A stretch of 64,000 nt of DNA from JACKJP01 sp050249695 (GTDB lineage Bacteria; Pseudomonadota; Alphaproteobacteria; Rhizobiales; Tepidamorphaceae). The DNA lies in contig JBFWQA010000002.1 of assembly GCA_050249695.1 (NCBI GenBank), positions 186,001 to 250,000 of the forward strand, given 5' to 3'. Shown here piece by piece: positions 57,172-64,000 of the stretch (position 1 is its first letter; each line of letters starts with the position of its first letter). The position numbers were made by a program, and so were the translations under genes. A model generated the notes under the pieces. The model had not been told where the DNA came from, made no database searches, and saw only the letters and a list, made by a program, of their open reading frames with translations.

Positions 57172-58554
57172 ATGTCGCAAATACTCATCGGCTCGATCGG
57201 AGCTGTCCTGCTCGCCAGCTTCCTCATCTCGCCGAGAGTAAGGACTGCAGACGGCTTTTTTCGCGGGTTCAGCGACAGCGGCACGGCACCAGGCCTTGGC
57301 ACGCTCATTCTCTCCCAGGTCACGACGTGGATCTTCGCCCGTTCCCTGATGAACGCGGCGATCCTCGGCTACTATTACGGTATCGCGGGCACGCTCGCCT
57401 ATGCCGCCTACTATCTCTCCTTCATCACCGGCGCGCTGATCGTCGACGGCATCCGCTTCCGGCACGGCCATGAAAGCATCCAGAATTTCCTGCGCGCGCG
57501 CTTCGGCAAGGCCGGTACGGGCGCCTACAATATCGTCATCGGCGTTCGGCTGCTGAGCGAGGTCTTCGCAAATCTTCTGGTCGTCGGCATCATCTTCGGC
57601 GTAGCCGGCACGATGAGCTACACGGCCGCGATCGTCGTGATCGCCCTGCTGACGCTGGGCTACTCCATAGTCGGCGGGCTTTCCGCCTCGCTGCGCACTG
57701 ACGTGCTGCAGGCCCTCGTGCTGATCGCCGTGCTCGCCGTCCTGCTGGTGCGCGTGCTCGGGCTTGACGGTTTTGCCGTCGCGCCGGTGCTCTCCAGCAG
57801 CCCGGACCTGACCTCGCAGGGCTGGGTTCTCCTCGCCGTCGCCGGCCTTCAGGTCATCAGCTACCCGATGCACGACCCGGTGATGATGGACCGCGGATTC
57901 CTTGCCGACCGGCGCACGACCATGGCGAGCTTCTATCACGCATGCTGGATCAGCAGTGTCTGCATCCTCGCCTTCGGCCTGCTCGGCATCCATGCCGGGT
58001 TGCACAAATCCGGCAGCGAGGACATGGTGGCGACGCTGACGCGCCTGCTTGGCGAGCCAACCATGATCCTCTTCAATATCGCGCTGGTGATCTCCGCGAT
58101 CTCGACGATGGACTCAACGCTTTCGAGCGCGGCAAAGCTCGGCGTCGTCGACATGAAGCTTGCCGCGCCGACCGCCGCGAACGGCCGCATCGCGATGGCG
58201 CTGTGCCTTCTTGGCGGGCTGGGCTTCGTCTTTCTGGGCTCCAAGGACCTGTTCGACGCCGTTGCGGTCAGCGGCACGGCGTCGATGTTCCTTGCGCCGG
58301 TCGCCATCTTTTCCATCTGGCTCGATCGAGACATCGCGCCCTGGGCCTTCGCCGTCGCCTTCATCGCCGCCATGGCCGGCGCCTTTCTGTATTTCATGGA
58401 GACAAGCGGCTATGCGGACATCATCCATCCGCTGACGGGCATCGGCCCCAAATACTCCAAGCTGCTGGTCATCTCGGCGGTGGTGTTCGTCGTCGGTTGC
58501 GGGGCCTTCGCGCTCGGCATGAAGCCAAGGCGCGCCGGGTTGCAGCCGGCATGA
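57172..58554 (+). CDS. Sodium:solute symporter (SSS) family protein
   Basis: 460 residues from the ATG at 57172, with GGAAGGAAGAGG right upstream. About 12-13 membrane helices; the SSS-family motif SAISTMDSTLSSAAKLGVVD lies in the segment that holds a sodium site in this family. It lacks the usual extra first helix sequence, so the N-terminus may be short. The solute is unknown. The stop overlaps the start of the metallophosphoesterase gene by ATGA, implying joint function. Confidence 0.85.
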   Translation: MSQILIGSIGAVLLASFLISPRVRTADGFFRGFSDSGTAPGLGTLILSQVTTWIFARSLMNAAILGYYYGIAGTLAYAAYYLSFITGALIVDGIRFRHGHESIQNFLRARFGKAGTGAYNIVIGVRLLSEVFANLLVVGIIFGVAGTMSYTAAIVVIALLTLGYSIVGGLSASLRTDVLQALVLIAVLAVLLVRVLGLDGFAVAPVLSSSPDLTSQGWVLLAVAGLQVISYPMHDPVMMDRGFLADRRTTMASFYHACWISSVCILAFGLLGIHAGLHKSGSEDMVATLTRLLGEPTMILFNIALVISAISTMDSTLSSAAKLGVVDMKLAAPTAANGRIAMALCLLGGLGFVFLGSKDLFDAVAVSGTASMFLAPVAIFSIWLDRDIAPWAFAVAFIAAMAGAFLYFMETSGYADIIHPLTGIGPKYSKLLVISAVVFVVGCGAFALGMKPRRAGLQPA

Positions 58555-59372
58555 TCGATCTTGGCGCGCTTGAAGGTCCGCTGCTGATTTTCGGCGGGCC
58601 CTGCTCGAACCTTCAGGCCACGCAGGCCGTCAGGACGCGGGCGCAAATGCTCGGCATTGCCCCGGAGCGCTGCATCTGTACCGGCGACATCGCCGCCTAC
58701 TGCGCCCACCCGCGCGAGACGACCGATCTTGTCCGCGACTGGGGCTGCCACGTCGTGATGGGCAATTGCGAGGAGAGCCTTGCCAGCGAGGCCGACGATT
58801 GCGGCTGCGGCTTTGCCGAGGGCACCGCGTGCGATGTCCTTTCGCGGAAATGGTATGCCCATGCATCGGGCGCGCTGGACGCCGAAAACAGGGCATGGAT
58901 GGGCGGCCTGCCACGGCAGATCAAATTCACGCTCGGCGGGCTGAACGTCGTTGTCATCCATGGCGCCTTCGATCGGATCAATCGATATGTTTTCGCCTCG
59001 AGCCCCGAGGCCGACAAGAGCGAACAGGCGGCACGCGCGGGAGCCGACATCATCATCGCCAGCCATAGCGGCATCCCCTTCACACAGCATCTCGCCGATG
59101 GACGCATCTGGCACAATGCCGGCATTGTCGGCATTCCCGCCAACGACGGAACAACCGACACCTGGTACAGCCTGCTACATCTGGAGGGTGGAGCGCCCCG
59201 CTTCGAACATTGCCGTCTTGCCTACGATCACCAGACTGCCGCCGCGGCGATGCGCCGGGCGGGACTTGCCGATGGCTACGCCCGCGCCCTGGAGACAGGA
59301 CTGTGGCCAAGCCTTGATGTGTTGCCGGCAAAAGAGCGTGGCGAAACGGGCCGACGGATTGATGGCGTCTGA
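58551..59372 (+). CDS. Metallophosphoesterase family protein with unusual metal-site motifs
   Basis: 273 residues from the ATG at 58551, coupled to the symporter gene. The calcineurin-like fold is recognised by CTGDIAAYCAHPRETTDLVR and VVMGNCEESLA, VVVIHGAFDRINRYVF and IIASHSGIPFTQ. The first metal motif DxH is not present; in its place the protein has LIFGGPCSNLQATQAV, and the classical GNHE is GNCEE, so metal binding may differ. These changes occur across this subfamily as I recall it and are unlikely to be decay. Substrate unknown; a phosphorylated compound carried in by the symporter is possible. Converges on the acyl-CoA ligase gene (10 bases between stops). Confidence 0.75.
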   Translation: MIDLGALEGPLLIFGGPCSNLQATQAVRTRAQMLGIAPERCICTGDIAAYCAHPRETTDLVRDWGCHVVMGNCEESLASEADDCGCGFAEGTACDVLSRKWYAHASGALDAENRAWMGGLPRQIKFTLGGLNVVVIHGAFDRINRYVFASSPEADKSEQAARAGADIIIASHSGIPFTQHLADGRIWHNAGIVGIPANDGTTDTWYSLLHLEGGAPRFEHCRLAYDHQTAAAAMRRAGLADGYARALETGLWPSLDVLPAKERGETGRRIDGV

Positions 59373-59382
59373 TTCTTGATTC

Positions 59383-61023
59383 TTACGCGGCAAAGGCCTT
59401 CGCCCGGTCGCGCAGCTCGAACTTCTGTATCTTGCCGGAGGCGGTGCGCGGCATCTCATCGAGGACTTCCACCCGCTCCGGCCAGAACTGCTTGGCGACC
59501 TTCGCATCCGCCAGATAGGCGCGCAGCAGCGGCAGATCGAAGGCCTCGCCGGGCTTCACCGTGACATAGGCGCAGGCCCGCTCGCCGAGACGCTCGTCGG
59601 GATAACCGACGAGCGCCACGGCGGTGACGGCGGGATGGGCGAAAATCAGATTTTCGATCTCGACCACCGGAATGTTCTCGCCGCCGCGGATGATCACGTC
59701 CTTGGTGCGGCCGGCGATGCGGATGTAACCGTCCTCGAACGCAAATGCGAGGTCGCCACTGTCGAGCCACCCGTTCTCATCGAAGGGGATGACATCGGGT
59801 CGCTTGTAATAGCCCATGAAGTTCGTCAGGCCCCGCGCCTGCAGCCGGCCGACCGCCCGGGGCGGCAGTTCCTTGCCATTGTCATCGACGATACGGATCT
59901 CCATGCCGGGAACCGCGCAGCCATCCGTGGTCGCCGATTTTTCGCGGCCTACCTCCGGCGCGGTCAGCGTGCCGGTCAGACATTCGGTCATCCCCCAGAG
60001 GCTGGAGACCGGGAAGCCGAGTTCGTTCCATGCCCGCTCGATCAGAGCCGGCGGAATGGGCGCGCCGCTGCAAATCCAGGTCTTCAGCTGCGGCTTGGCG
60101 CCGGCGACCTTCGCCGCCGCGATGCAGGTATCGTTGAGGAAGACGGGCGCGGCACCGACATGGGTAACGCCCTCCCGCACCATGATCCGGACCGCTTCGT
60201 CGGCATTCCAGATATCCTGCAGCACGATGGTGCCGCCCATGTGCAGCCCCTGTACGAGGACGACATAACCCGTCATGTGCCCGAGCGGCGAACAGCCCAG
60301 CAAGACCGTCTCGTGGCTGTGGCCAAGCTGGCCGGCGATCGTCCTGACGGTCGCGATCACCGAGTTGTTGCAGTGCATGACGCCCTTTGGCTGCCCGGTC
60401 GTGCCGGATGTGAAGGCGAGCACCGAAAACTCGTCGGCCGAGACCGGCCCCTTTTGCGAAGGTCCGGGCGGGGGAATGGCGCGCTCGCCGCCGAGCAGGA
60501 TGCTCTCGAAGGCGTTCGCGCCGTCGCCGCCGACGACCACGATATGCTCGAGCGCCGGCAGCCCGGCCTTCAGCCCTTCGGCCATTTCCTCGTGGTCGAA
60601 GCCACGGAATGCTTTCGGCACGACGAGTACCTTCGATCCGCAATGGCCGAGCATGTATTTCAGCTCATACTCGCGCAGGATCGGCATCAGCGGATTGATG
60701 ACCGCGCCGAGGCGCCCGCAGGCCAGCACCATGACGACGAACTGCCACCAGTTCGGAAGCTGCACCGAGACGATGTCGCGCGGCCCGACGCCCATATCCC
60801 GCAACGCGGCCGCGGCCCTGCCGGCAAGGTCGTTCAGCTCGCGGTAGGTCAGGCGGTATGTCGCTTCGCCGGGCGCTCCGTCCGCGCGATACTCGACGAT
60901 GGCATCCTTGTCCGGACGCATCGCCGCCTGTTCGCTGAACAGGGAATCGACGGTGCGGTCTATCCACCAGCCTTTGGCGCGCATCTTCGCCGCGTGCGCC
61001 GCCCAGTCGAACGCCGCCGTCAT
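59383..61023 (-). CDS. Acyl-CoA/aryl-CoA ligase (AMP-forming), cyclohexanecarboxylate-CoA ligase-like
   Basis: 546 residues from the ATG at 61023 (GAGGAGCG upstream); the frame extends 17 codons earlier without a site. Adenylate-forming motifs: LAFTSGTTGQPKGVMHCNNS, SLWGMTECLTGTLT, YIRIAGRTKDVIIRGGENIP and the C-terminal lysine in RTASGKIQKFELRDRAK. It activates a carboxylic acid as a CoA thioester; resemblance to cyclohexanecarboxylate-CoA ligase is a weak hint only. It follows the acyl-CoA dehydrogenase gene by 10 bases, same strand. Confidence 0.85.
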   Translation of the reverse strand: MTAAFDWAAHAAKMRAKGWWIDRTVDSLFSEQAAMRPDKDAIVEYRADGAPGEATYRLTYRELNDLAGRAAAALRDMGVGPRDIVSVQLPNWWQFVVMVLACGRLGAVINPLMPILREYELKYMLGHCGSKVLVVPKAFRGFDHEEMAEGLKAGLPALEHIVVVGGDGANAFESILLGGERAIPPPGPSQKGPVSADEFSVLAFTSGTTGQPKGVMHCNNSVIATVRTIAGQLGHSHETVLLGCSPLGHMTGYVVLVQGLHMGGTIVLQDIWNADEAVRIMVREGVTHVGAAPVFLNDTCIAAAKVAGAKPQLKTWICSGAPIPPALIERAWNELGFPVSSLWGMTECLTGTLTAPEVGREKSATTDGCAVPGMEIRIVDDNGKELPPRAVGRLQARGLTNFMGYYKRPDVIPFDENGWLDSGDLAFAFEDGYIRIAGRTKDVIIRGGENIPVVEIENLIFAHPAVTAVALVGYPDERLGERACAYVTVKPGEAFDLPLLRAYLADAKVAKQFWPERVEVLDEMPRTASGKIQKFELRDRAKAFAA

Positions 61024-61033
61024 CACGCGCTCC

Positions 61034-62194
61034 TCACGAAGATTTCGCGCCGCTGGCGAGAAGTTGTTCGGCAATCAGCATCGTCTGGATCTCCGACGTG
61101 CCTTCCATGATCTGGTGCGCCTTGGCGTCGCGGAATATCCGGCAGACCGCGGAATCCTCAAGCGTGCCGAGCGCGCCCTGGATCTGCACGGCATCCGCCG
61201 AGGCCTTCATCAGCGCGTCGGTGGCGAAGAGCTTGACCATCGCCGATTCCATGCGCGCGCGCTGAACGCCGGTGTCCTTCAGCCAGGCCAGGTGATAGAC
61301 CATATACTTAGCCGCCTCCATATTCGTCGCCATATCGGCGATCTTCGCCTGGATCATCTGGTGGCGGGCGATGGGCGCACCCCTCAGGACGCGGCTGTTG
61401 GCGTAGGCGACCGATTCATCGAGGCAGGCCCGGATCGCCCCCGCGCAGCGCGCGCCGAAGGCGCAGCGATTGCCCTCCAGACTGCTCAACATGATGGCCA
61501 GTCCGCTGCCCTCGTTGCCCAGTCGTGCGCTCTGCGGCACGCGGCAATCGTCGAAGACGACCTCACAAACCTCGTCGACATGGCGCGTCAGCATCTTCGG
61601 CAGCAGGGTGACCGTCATGCCGGGCGTGCCCTTGTCGACGATGAAGATCGTAAATCTCGGCTTGCCGTCCTGCTCATCGGTCTTGGCAAGAACCATGACC
61701 GCGTCGGACGAGACGCCGTAGCTGATCCATTTCTTGCGGCCGTTGAGAACGTAGGAATCACCATCGCGCTTCGCCACTGTCTCGGCGGAGGCCACATCGC
61801 TGCCGCCCTGCGGTTCGGTGGAGGCGATCGAAAGCAGTATGTCGCCGCGTATGAGGGGTCCGAGATATTTGTCTTTCTGCGCGTCGGTGCCGAAATGATA
61901 GAGTTGCTGGCCGGTCATGACGCTGTTCAGCCCGATGACGGCGGACAGCACCAGGCAATGATAGCCGAGTTCCTCGATCGTGCGCATCATGGTGACATTG
62001 TCGAGGCCAGCGCCGCCCCACTCCTTCGGGATCGTGACGCCGAGCAGACCGGCCTTGCCCATCCTGCGATAGATCTCGACCGGGAACCGTTCTTCGCGAT
62101 TATAGGCTTCCGCCTTGGGCGCGATCTCCGTCTCGGCAAATTCACGCGCCGCCCTGATGAAACCTTCCTGCTCGTCGGTCAGGCTGAAATCCAT
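61034..62194 (-). CDS. Acyl-CoA dehydrogenase
   Basis: 386 residues, full length. N-terminal MDFSLTDEQEGFIRAAREFA, FAD-site block LLSIASTEPQGGSDVAS, and the C-terminal catalytic glutamate region QIMEGTSEIQTMLIAEQLL are all typical. It introduces a double bond into an acyl-CoA and passes electrons to ETF. Upstream of two acyl-CoA ligase genes in the same direction; the gap to the upstream ligase (62195-62335) holds GC-rich inverted repeats and an imperfect palindrome near 62242-62265 but no clear promoter. Confidence 0.92.
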   Translation of the reverse strand: MDFSLTDEQEGFIRAAREFAETEIAPKAEAYNREERFPVEIYRRMGKAGLLGVTIPKEWGGAGLDNVTMMRTIEELGYHCLVLSAVIGLNSVMTGQQLYHFGTDAQKDKYLGPLIRGDILLSIASTEPQGGSDVASAETVAKRDGDSYVLNGRKKWISYGVSSDAVMVLAKTDEQDGKPRFTIFIVDKGTPGMTVTLLPKMLTRHVDEVCEVVFDDCRVPQSARLGNEGSGLAIMLSSLEGNRCAFGARCAGAIRACLDESVAYANSRVLRGAPIARHQMIQAKIADMATNMEAAKYMVYHLAWLKDTGVQRARMESAMVKLFATDALMKASADAVQIQGALGTLEDSAVCRIFRDAKAHQIMEGTSEIQTMLIAEQLLASGAKSS

Positions 62195-62335
62195 TCCCGT
62201 CCCCTTAATTCACGCGCGGCGCGCGGCGCGCCAATTAGTCAAACTATCATTCGGATAATGCCGCCCGCAAATATCGCCGCGGTCTGACGTTAGACGGCGG
62301 CGCGACGGTCGCACGGCCCTGCGTGAACCTGCGCT

Positions 62336-63895
62336 CTACAGCGAACGTCCGGAAGTCTCCCAACGCTCTTTCAGCGAAGCCTTGAGAACCTTGCCGATTC
62401 CGTTGCGCGGCAGATCGTCCACAAATTCGACGGCCGCGATACGTTGCGCCTTGTTCAGCCGCTCGCGGCTCCACTCCATCAGGCCCTTTTCGGTGAGATC
62501 GCTCCCGCCGCGGGCAATGACGAAGGCAACGGGCGTCTCACCCCATTTTGAGGAGGGAACGCCCGCCACGGCTACATCCGCCACGTCCGGATGCTCGCGC
62601 AGAACGGCCTCCAGATCGCTGGGATAGACGTTGAACCCGCCCGAAATGATCAGGTCCTTGCGCCGGTCCATGAGGACAAGAAACCCGTCCTCGTCGAAGC
62701 GCCCGACATCGCCGGTGCGGATGAACCGCTTGCCGGCGGAATCAAACCATTCAGCCTCGCGGGTCTTCTCCGGCAGCTTGTGATAGCAAACCATCATGGT
62801 CGGCGAGTTGCCGACGATCTCGCCGACCGAGCCGGGCGGCAATTCGTTGCCTTCCTCGTCGATCACCCGCATATCGTGACCGTCGAGCGGTCGGCCGACC
62901 GAATGCAGCTTGTCGGGAAAGGCCCTGGCATCGAGCCTGCATACGCCGCCGCCCTCGGTCATGCCGTAGAACTCGATCAGTTCGCCCGGCCAGTGCGCCA
63001 GGATTCGCGCCTTGAGTTCGGCGGGGAAATGCGCGCTGCCGCAGGATTTCACCTTGAAGGAGGACAGGTCGAAGCTGCCGAAATCCTCCACATCCATGAT
63101 CCGCTGAAACTGCACCGGGACCATCATCGCATGGGTGATACGGTGTTTCTCGGAAAGCTCCAGATAGCGGCGGGCGTCGAATTTCGCCATCAGCACGATC
63201 TTGCCGCCCATCGCCAGCGGCGGCAGGAAGCTGGAGAGCGTCATGTTCGAATAGAGGGGGATGGACACCATGGCCACGGTGTCGGGATCGTAGCCCAGGC
63301 TCCGGAACATCTGGAACTGCGCCCAGCGGAAATCATGCGGCAGCACAATGCCCTTCGGGGCGCCCGTCGTGCCGGAGGAATAGATGATGTTGAAAGGGTC
63401 CTTCGGCGCGACGTTCACCGGCTCGGGCCGGGCACCGGCGGGCGCAAGCCAGTCGGCCCAGCGCGTACCGTTGTCCGAGTTGTCCAGCGCCACAACCCGC
63501 ACCTTCTGCAACGCGTCGGTGTCTTTCAGGGTGCGGGCAACCGATTCGTCGAGGAATATCTGCCTTGCATCGGAATCGGCGAGCATGCGCGCGAGGTTTT
63601 CTGCCGTCATGTCGGGCGCCAGCAACGCGGTCCCGACACCGGCGCGCAGGCTTCCGATCATGGCGAAGACGTAGGGCAGCGAGGTGCGGCTCGAAATCGC
63701 AACGAAATCGCCCGGTCTGAAGCCGTCGCGCTGCATCGCGGCCGCGACCCGGTCGGCGGCGGCATCAAGCTCGGCGTAGGTCACGCTTTCTTCATCGAGA
63801 ACGAGCGCGACGCGGTCAGGCCGTTCGGCCGCATGGAGCGCGATCAGTTCCGGCAGCGTGCCGAACTCCCGCTTCAGAAATTCCGATACCGACAT
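62336..63895 (-). CDS. Acyl-CoA synthetase (AMP-forming)
   Basis: 519 residues from the ATG at 63895, chosen because AGGTG lies 6-10 bases upstream; an ATG at 63916 (seven codons earlier) overlaps the end of the upstream gene and is a valid alternative. Adenylation motifs IIYSSGTTGAPKGIVLPHDF, FYGMTEGGGVCRLD, LMDRRKDLIISGGFNVYPSD and the C-terminal lysine region NGIGKVLKASLKER. Fits long- or medium-chain or aromatic acid ligases. Second ligase of the cluster, same orientation. Confidence 0.87.
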   Translation of the reverse strand: MSVSEFLKREFGTLPELIALHAAERPDRVALVLDEESVTYAELDAAADRVAAAMQRDGFRPGDFVAISSRTSLPYVFAMIGSLRAGVGTALLAPDMTAENLARMLADSDARQIFLDESVARTLKDTDALQKVRVVALDNSDNGTRWADWLAPAGARPEPVNVAPKDPFNIIYSSGTTGAPKGIVLPHDFRWAQFQMFRSLGYDPDTVAMVSIPLYSNMTLSSFLPPLAMGGKIVLMAKFDARRYLELSEKHRITHAMMVPVQFQRIMDVEDFGSFDLSSFKVKSCGSAHFPAELKARILAHWPGELIEFYGMTEGGGVCRLDARAFPDKLHSVGRPLDGHDMRVIDEEGNELPPGSVGEIVGNSPTMMVCYHKLPEKTREAEWFDSAGKRFIRTGDVGRFDEDGFLVLMDRRKDLIISGGFNVYPSDLEAVLREHPDVADVAVAGVPSSKWGETPVAFVIARGGSDLTEKGLMEWSRERLNKAQRIAAVEFVDDLPRNGIGKVLKASLKERWETSGRSL

Positions 63896-63900
63896 ATCCG

Positions 63901-64000
63901 TCACCTGTGTTTCCATACCGGAGGGCGTTTTTCGGCGAACGCAGCCAGGCCCTCGTTCACATCCTCAAGGGGCAGAAGTTCCTTCATGTAGATCCGCGAA
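63901..64000 (-). CDS. Enoyl-CoA hydratase family protein, C-terminal end only
   Basis: The frame is open to the right edge of the window and ends with the TGA at 63901-63903. The 32 visible residues end in VNEGLAAFAEKRPPVWKHR, typical of the C-terminus of crotonase-fold proteins (EG...AFxEKRxPxW). It would be the first visible gene of the acyl-CoA catabolic unit, just before the acyl-CoA synthetase. The rest of the gene lies outside the window. Confidence 0.75.
   Translation of the reverse strand, partial: SRIYMKELLPLEDVNEGLAAFAEKRPPVWKHR

Noticed and set aside
1..64000. Mobile elements, tRNA genes, rRNA genes and CRISPR arrays
   Set aside because: No transposase, integrase or terminal inverted repeats, no cloverleaf or rRNA sequence, and no regular direct repeat array with spacers was found when reading both strands.

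Overview
The window is a gene-dense, GC-rich bacterial chromosome segment with very short intergenic gaps, many ATGA stop/start overlaps, and no rRNA, tRNA, CRISPR array or recognisable insertion sequence. Gene content (fused CysNC with separate CysD, a ZnuABC/Zur zinc locus, an otsA/GH15/otsB trehalose cluster, pcaDCB beside pobA, and a PBP1C/alpha-2-macroglobulin pair) points to an alphaproteobacterium, most likely of the order Hyphomicrobiales (Rhizobiales). This is inferred from gene content and base composition, not from a marker gene.

Left part (1-7.2 kb): the end of a TetR regulator, a class III omega-aminotransferase, an acetolactate-synthase-like ThDP enzyme, and the protocatechuate branch of the beta-ketoadipate pathway (pcaDCB divergent from pobA, with a symmetric inverted repeat in the shared promoter region). 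The next step of that pathway, a 3-oxoadipate CoA-transferase of the CatI/CatJ type, lies about 50 kb away at 54.5-56.2 kb.

Envelope part (7.3-24 kb): an ECF sigma factor / RskA-like anti-sigma pair facing a secreted fasciclin-domain protein, an L,D-transpeptidase lipoprotein, an arabinose-5-phosphate isomerase, PBP1C with a PAN-domain bacterial alpha-2-macroglobulin, an orphan FliK-like/FlhB-C-terminus-like pair, an O-antigen ligase/polymerase, a cupin protein and an LtrA membrane protein.

Polysaccharide part (24-44.8 kb): PAPS synthesis (cysD, cysNC) adjoins a large surface-polysaccharide locus. An eight-gene, tightly overlapped minus-strand operon (39.8 to 31.4 kb) makes UDP-N-acetyl-L-fucosamine (WbjB, WbjC, WbjD), carries a FucNAc-transferase-like GT4, a sulfotransferase, a PglC-like initiating sugar transferase, an EpsN/PglE-like aminotransferase and a flippase-like protein. 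A second unit (43.3 to 40.0 kb), partly AT-rich and probably acquired, encodes another sulfotransferase and two glycosyltransferases, one with an N-terminal tandem repeat. A large PglF/CapD-type dehydratase, a WbpE-like aminotransferase, a UDP-glucose dehydrogenase and an unknown single-pass membrane protein complete the set. Together they suggest a sulfated, amino-sugar-containing surface polysaccharide. This is the most interesting hypothesis in the window.

Right part (44.9-64 kb): glpD; a divergent znuA / znuC-znuB-zur zinc uptake locus with a Zur-box-like palindrome; a glucokinase and trehalose cluster (otsB, GH15, otsA, glk); the CatIJ-like CoA-transferase; an enoyl-CoA hydratase; an SSS-family symporter coupled to an unusual metallophosphoesterase; and acyl-CoA catabolism genes (two acyl-CoA ligases, an acyl-CoA dehydrogenase and the end of an enoyl-CoA hydratase). 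No gene-free stretch reaches 300 bases; the longest gaps are 29198-29464, 8595-8821 and 39779-39992.
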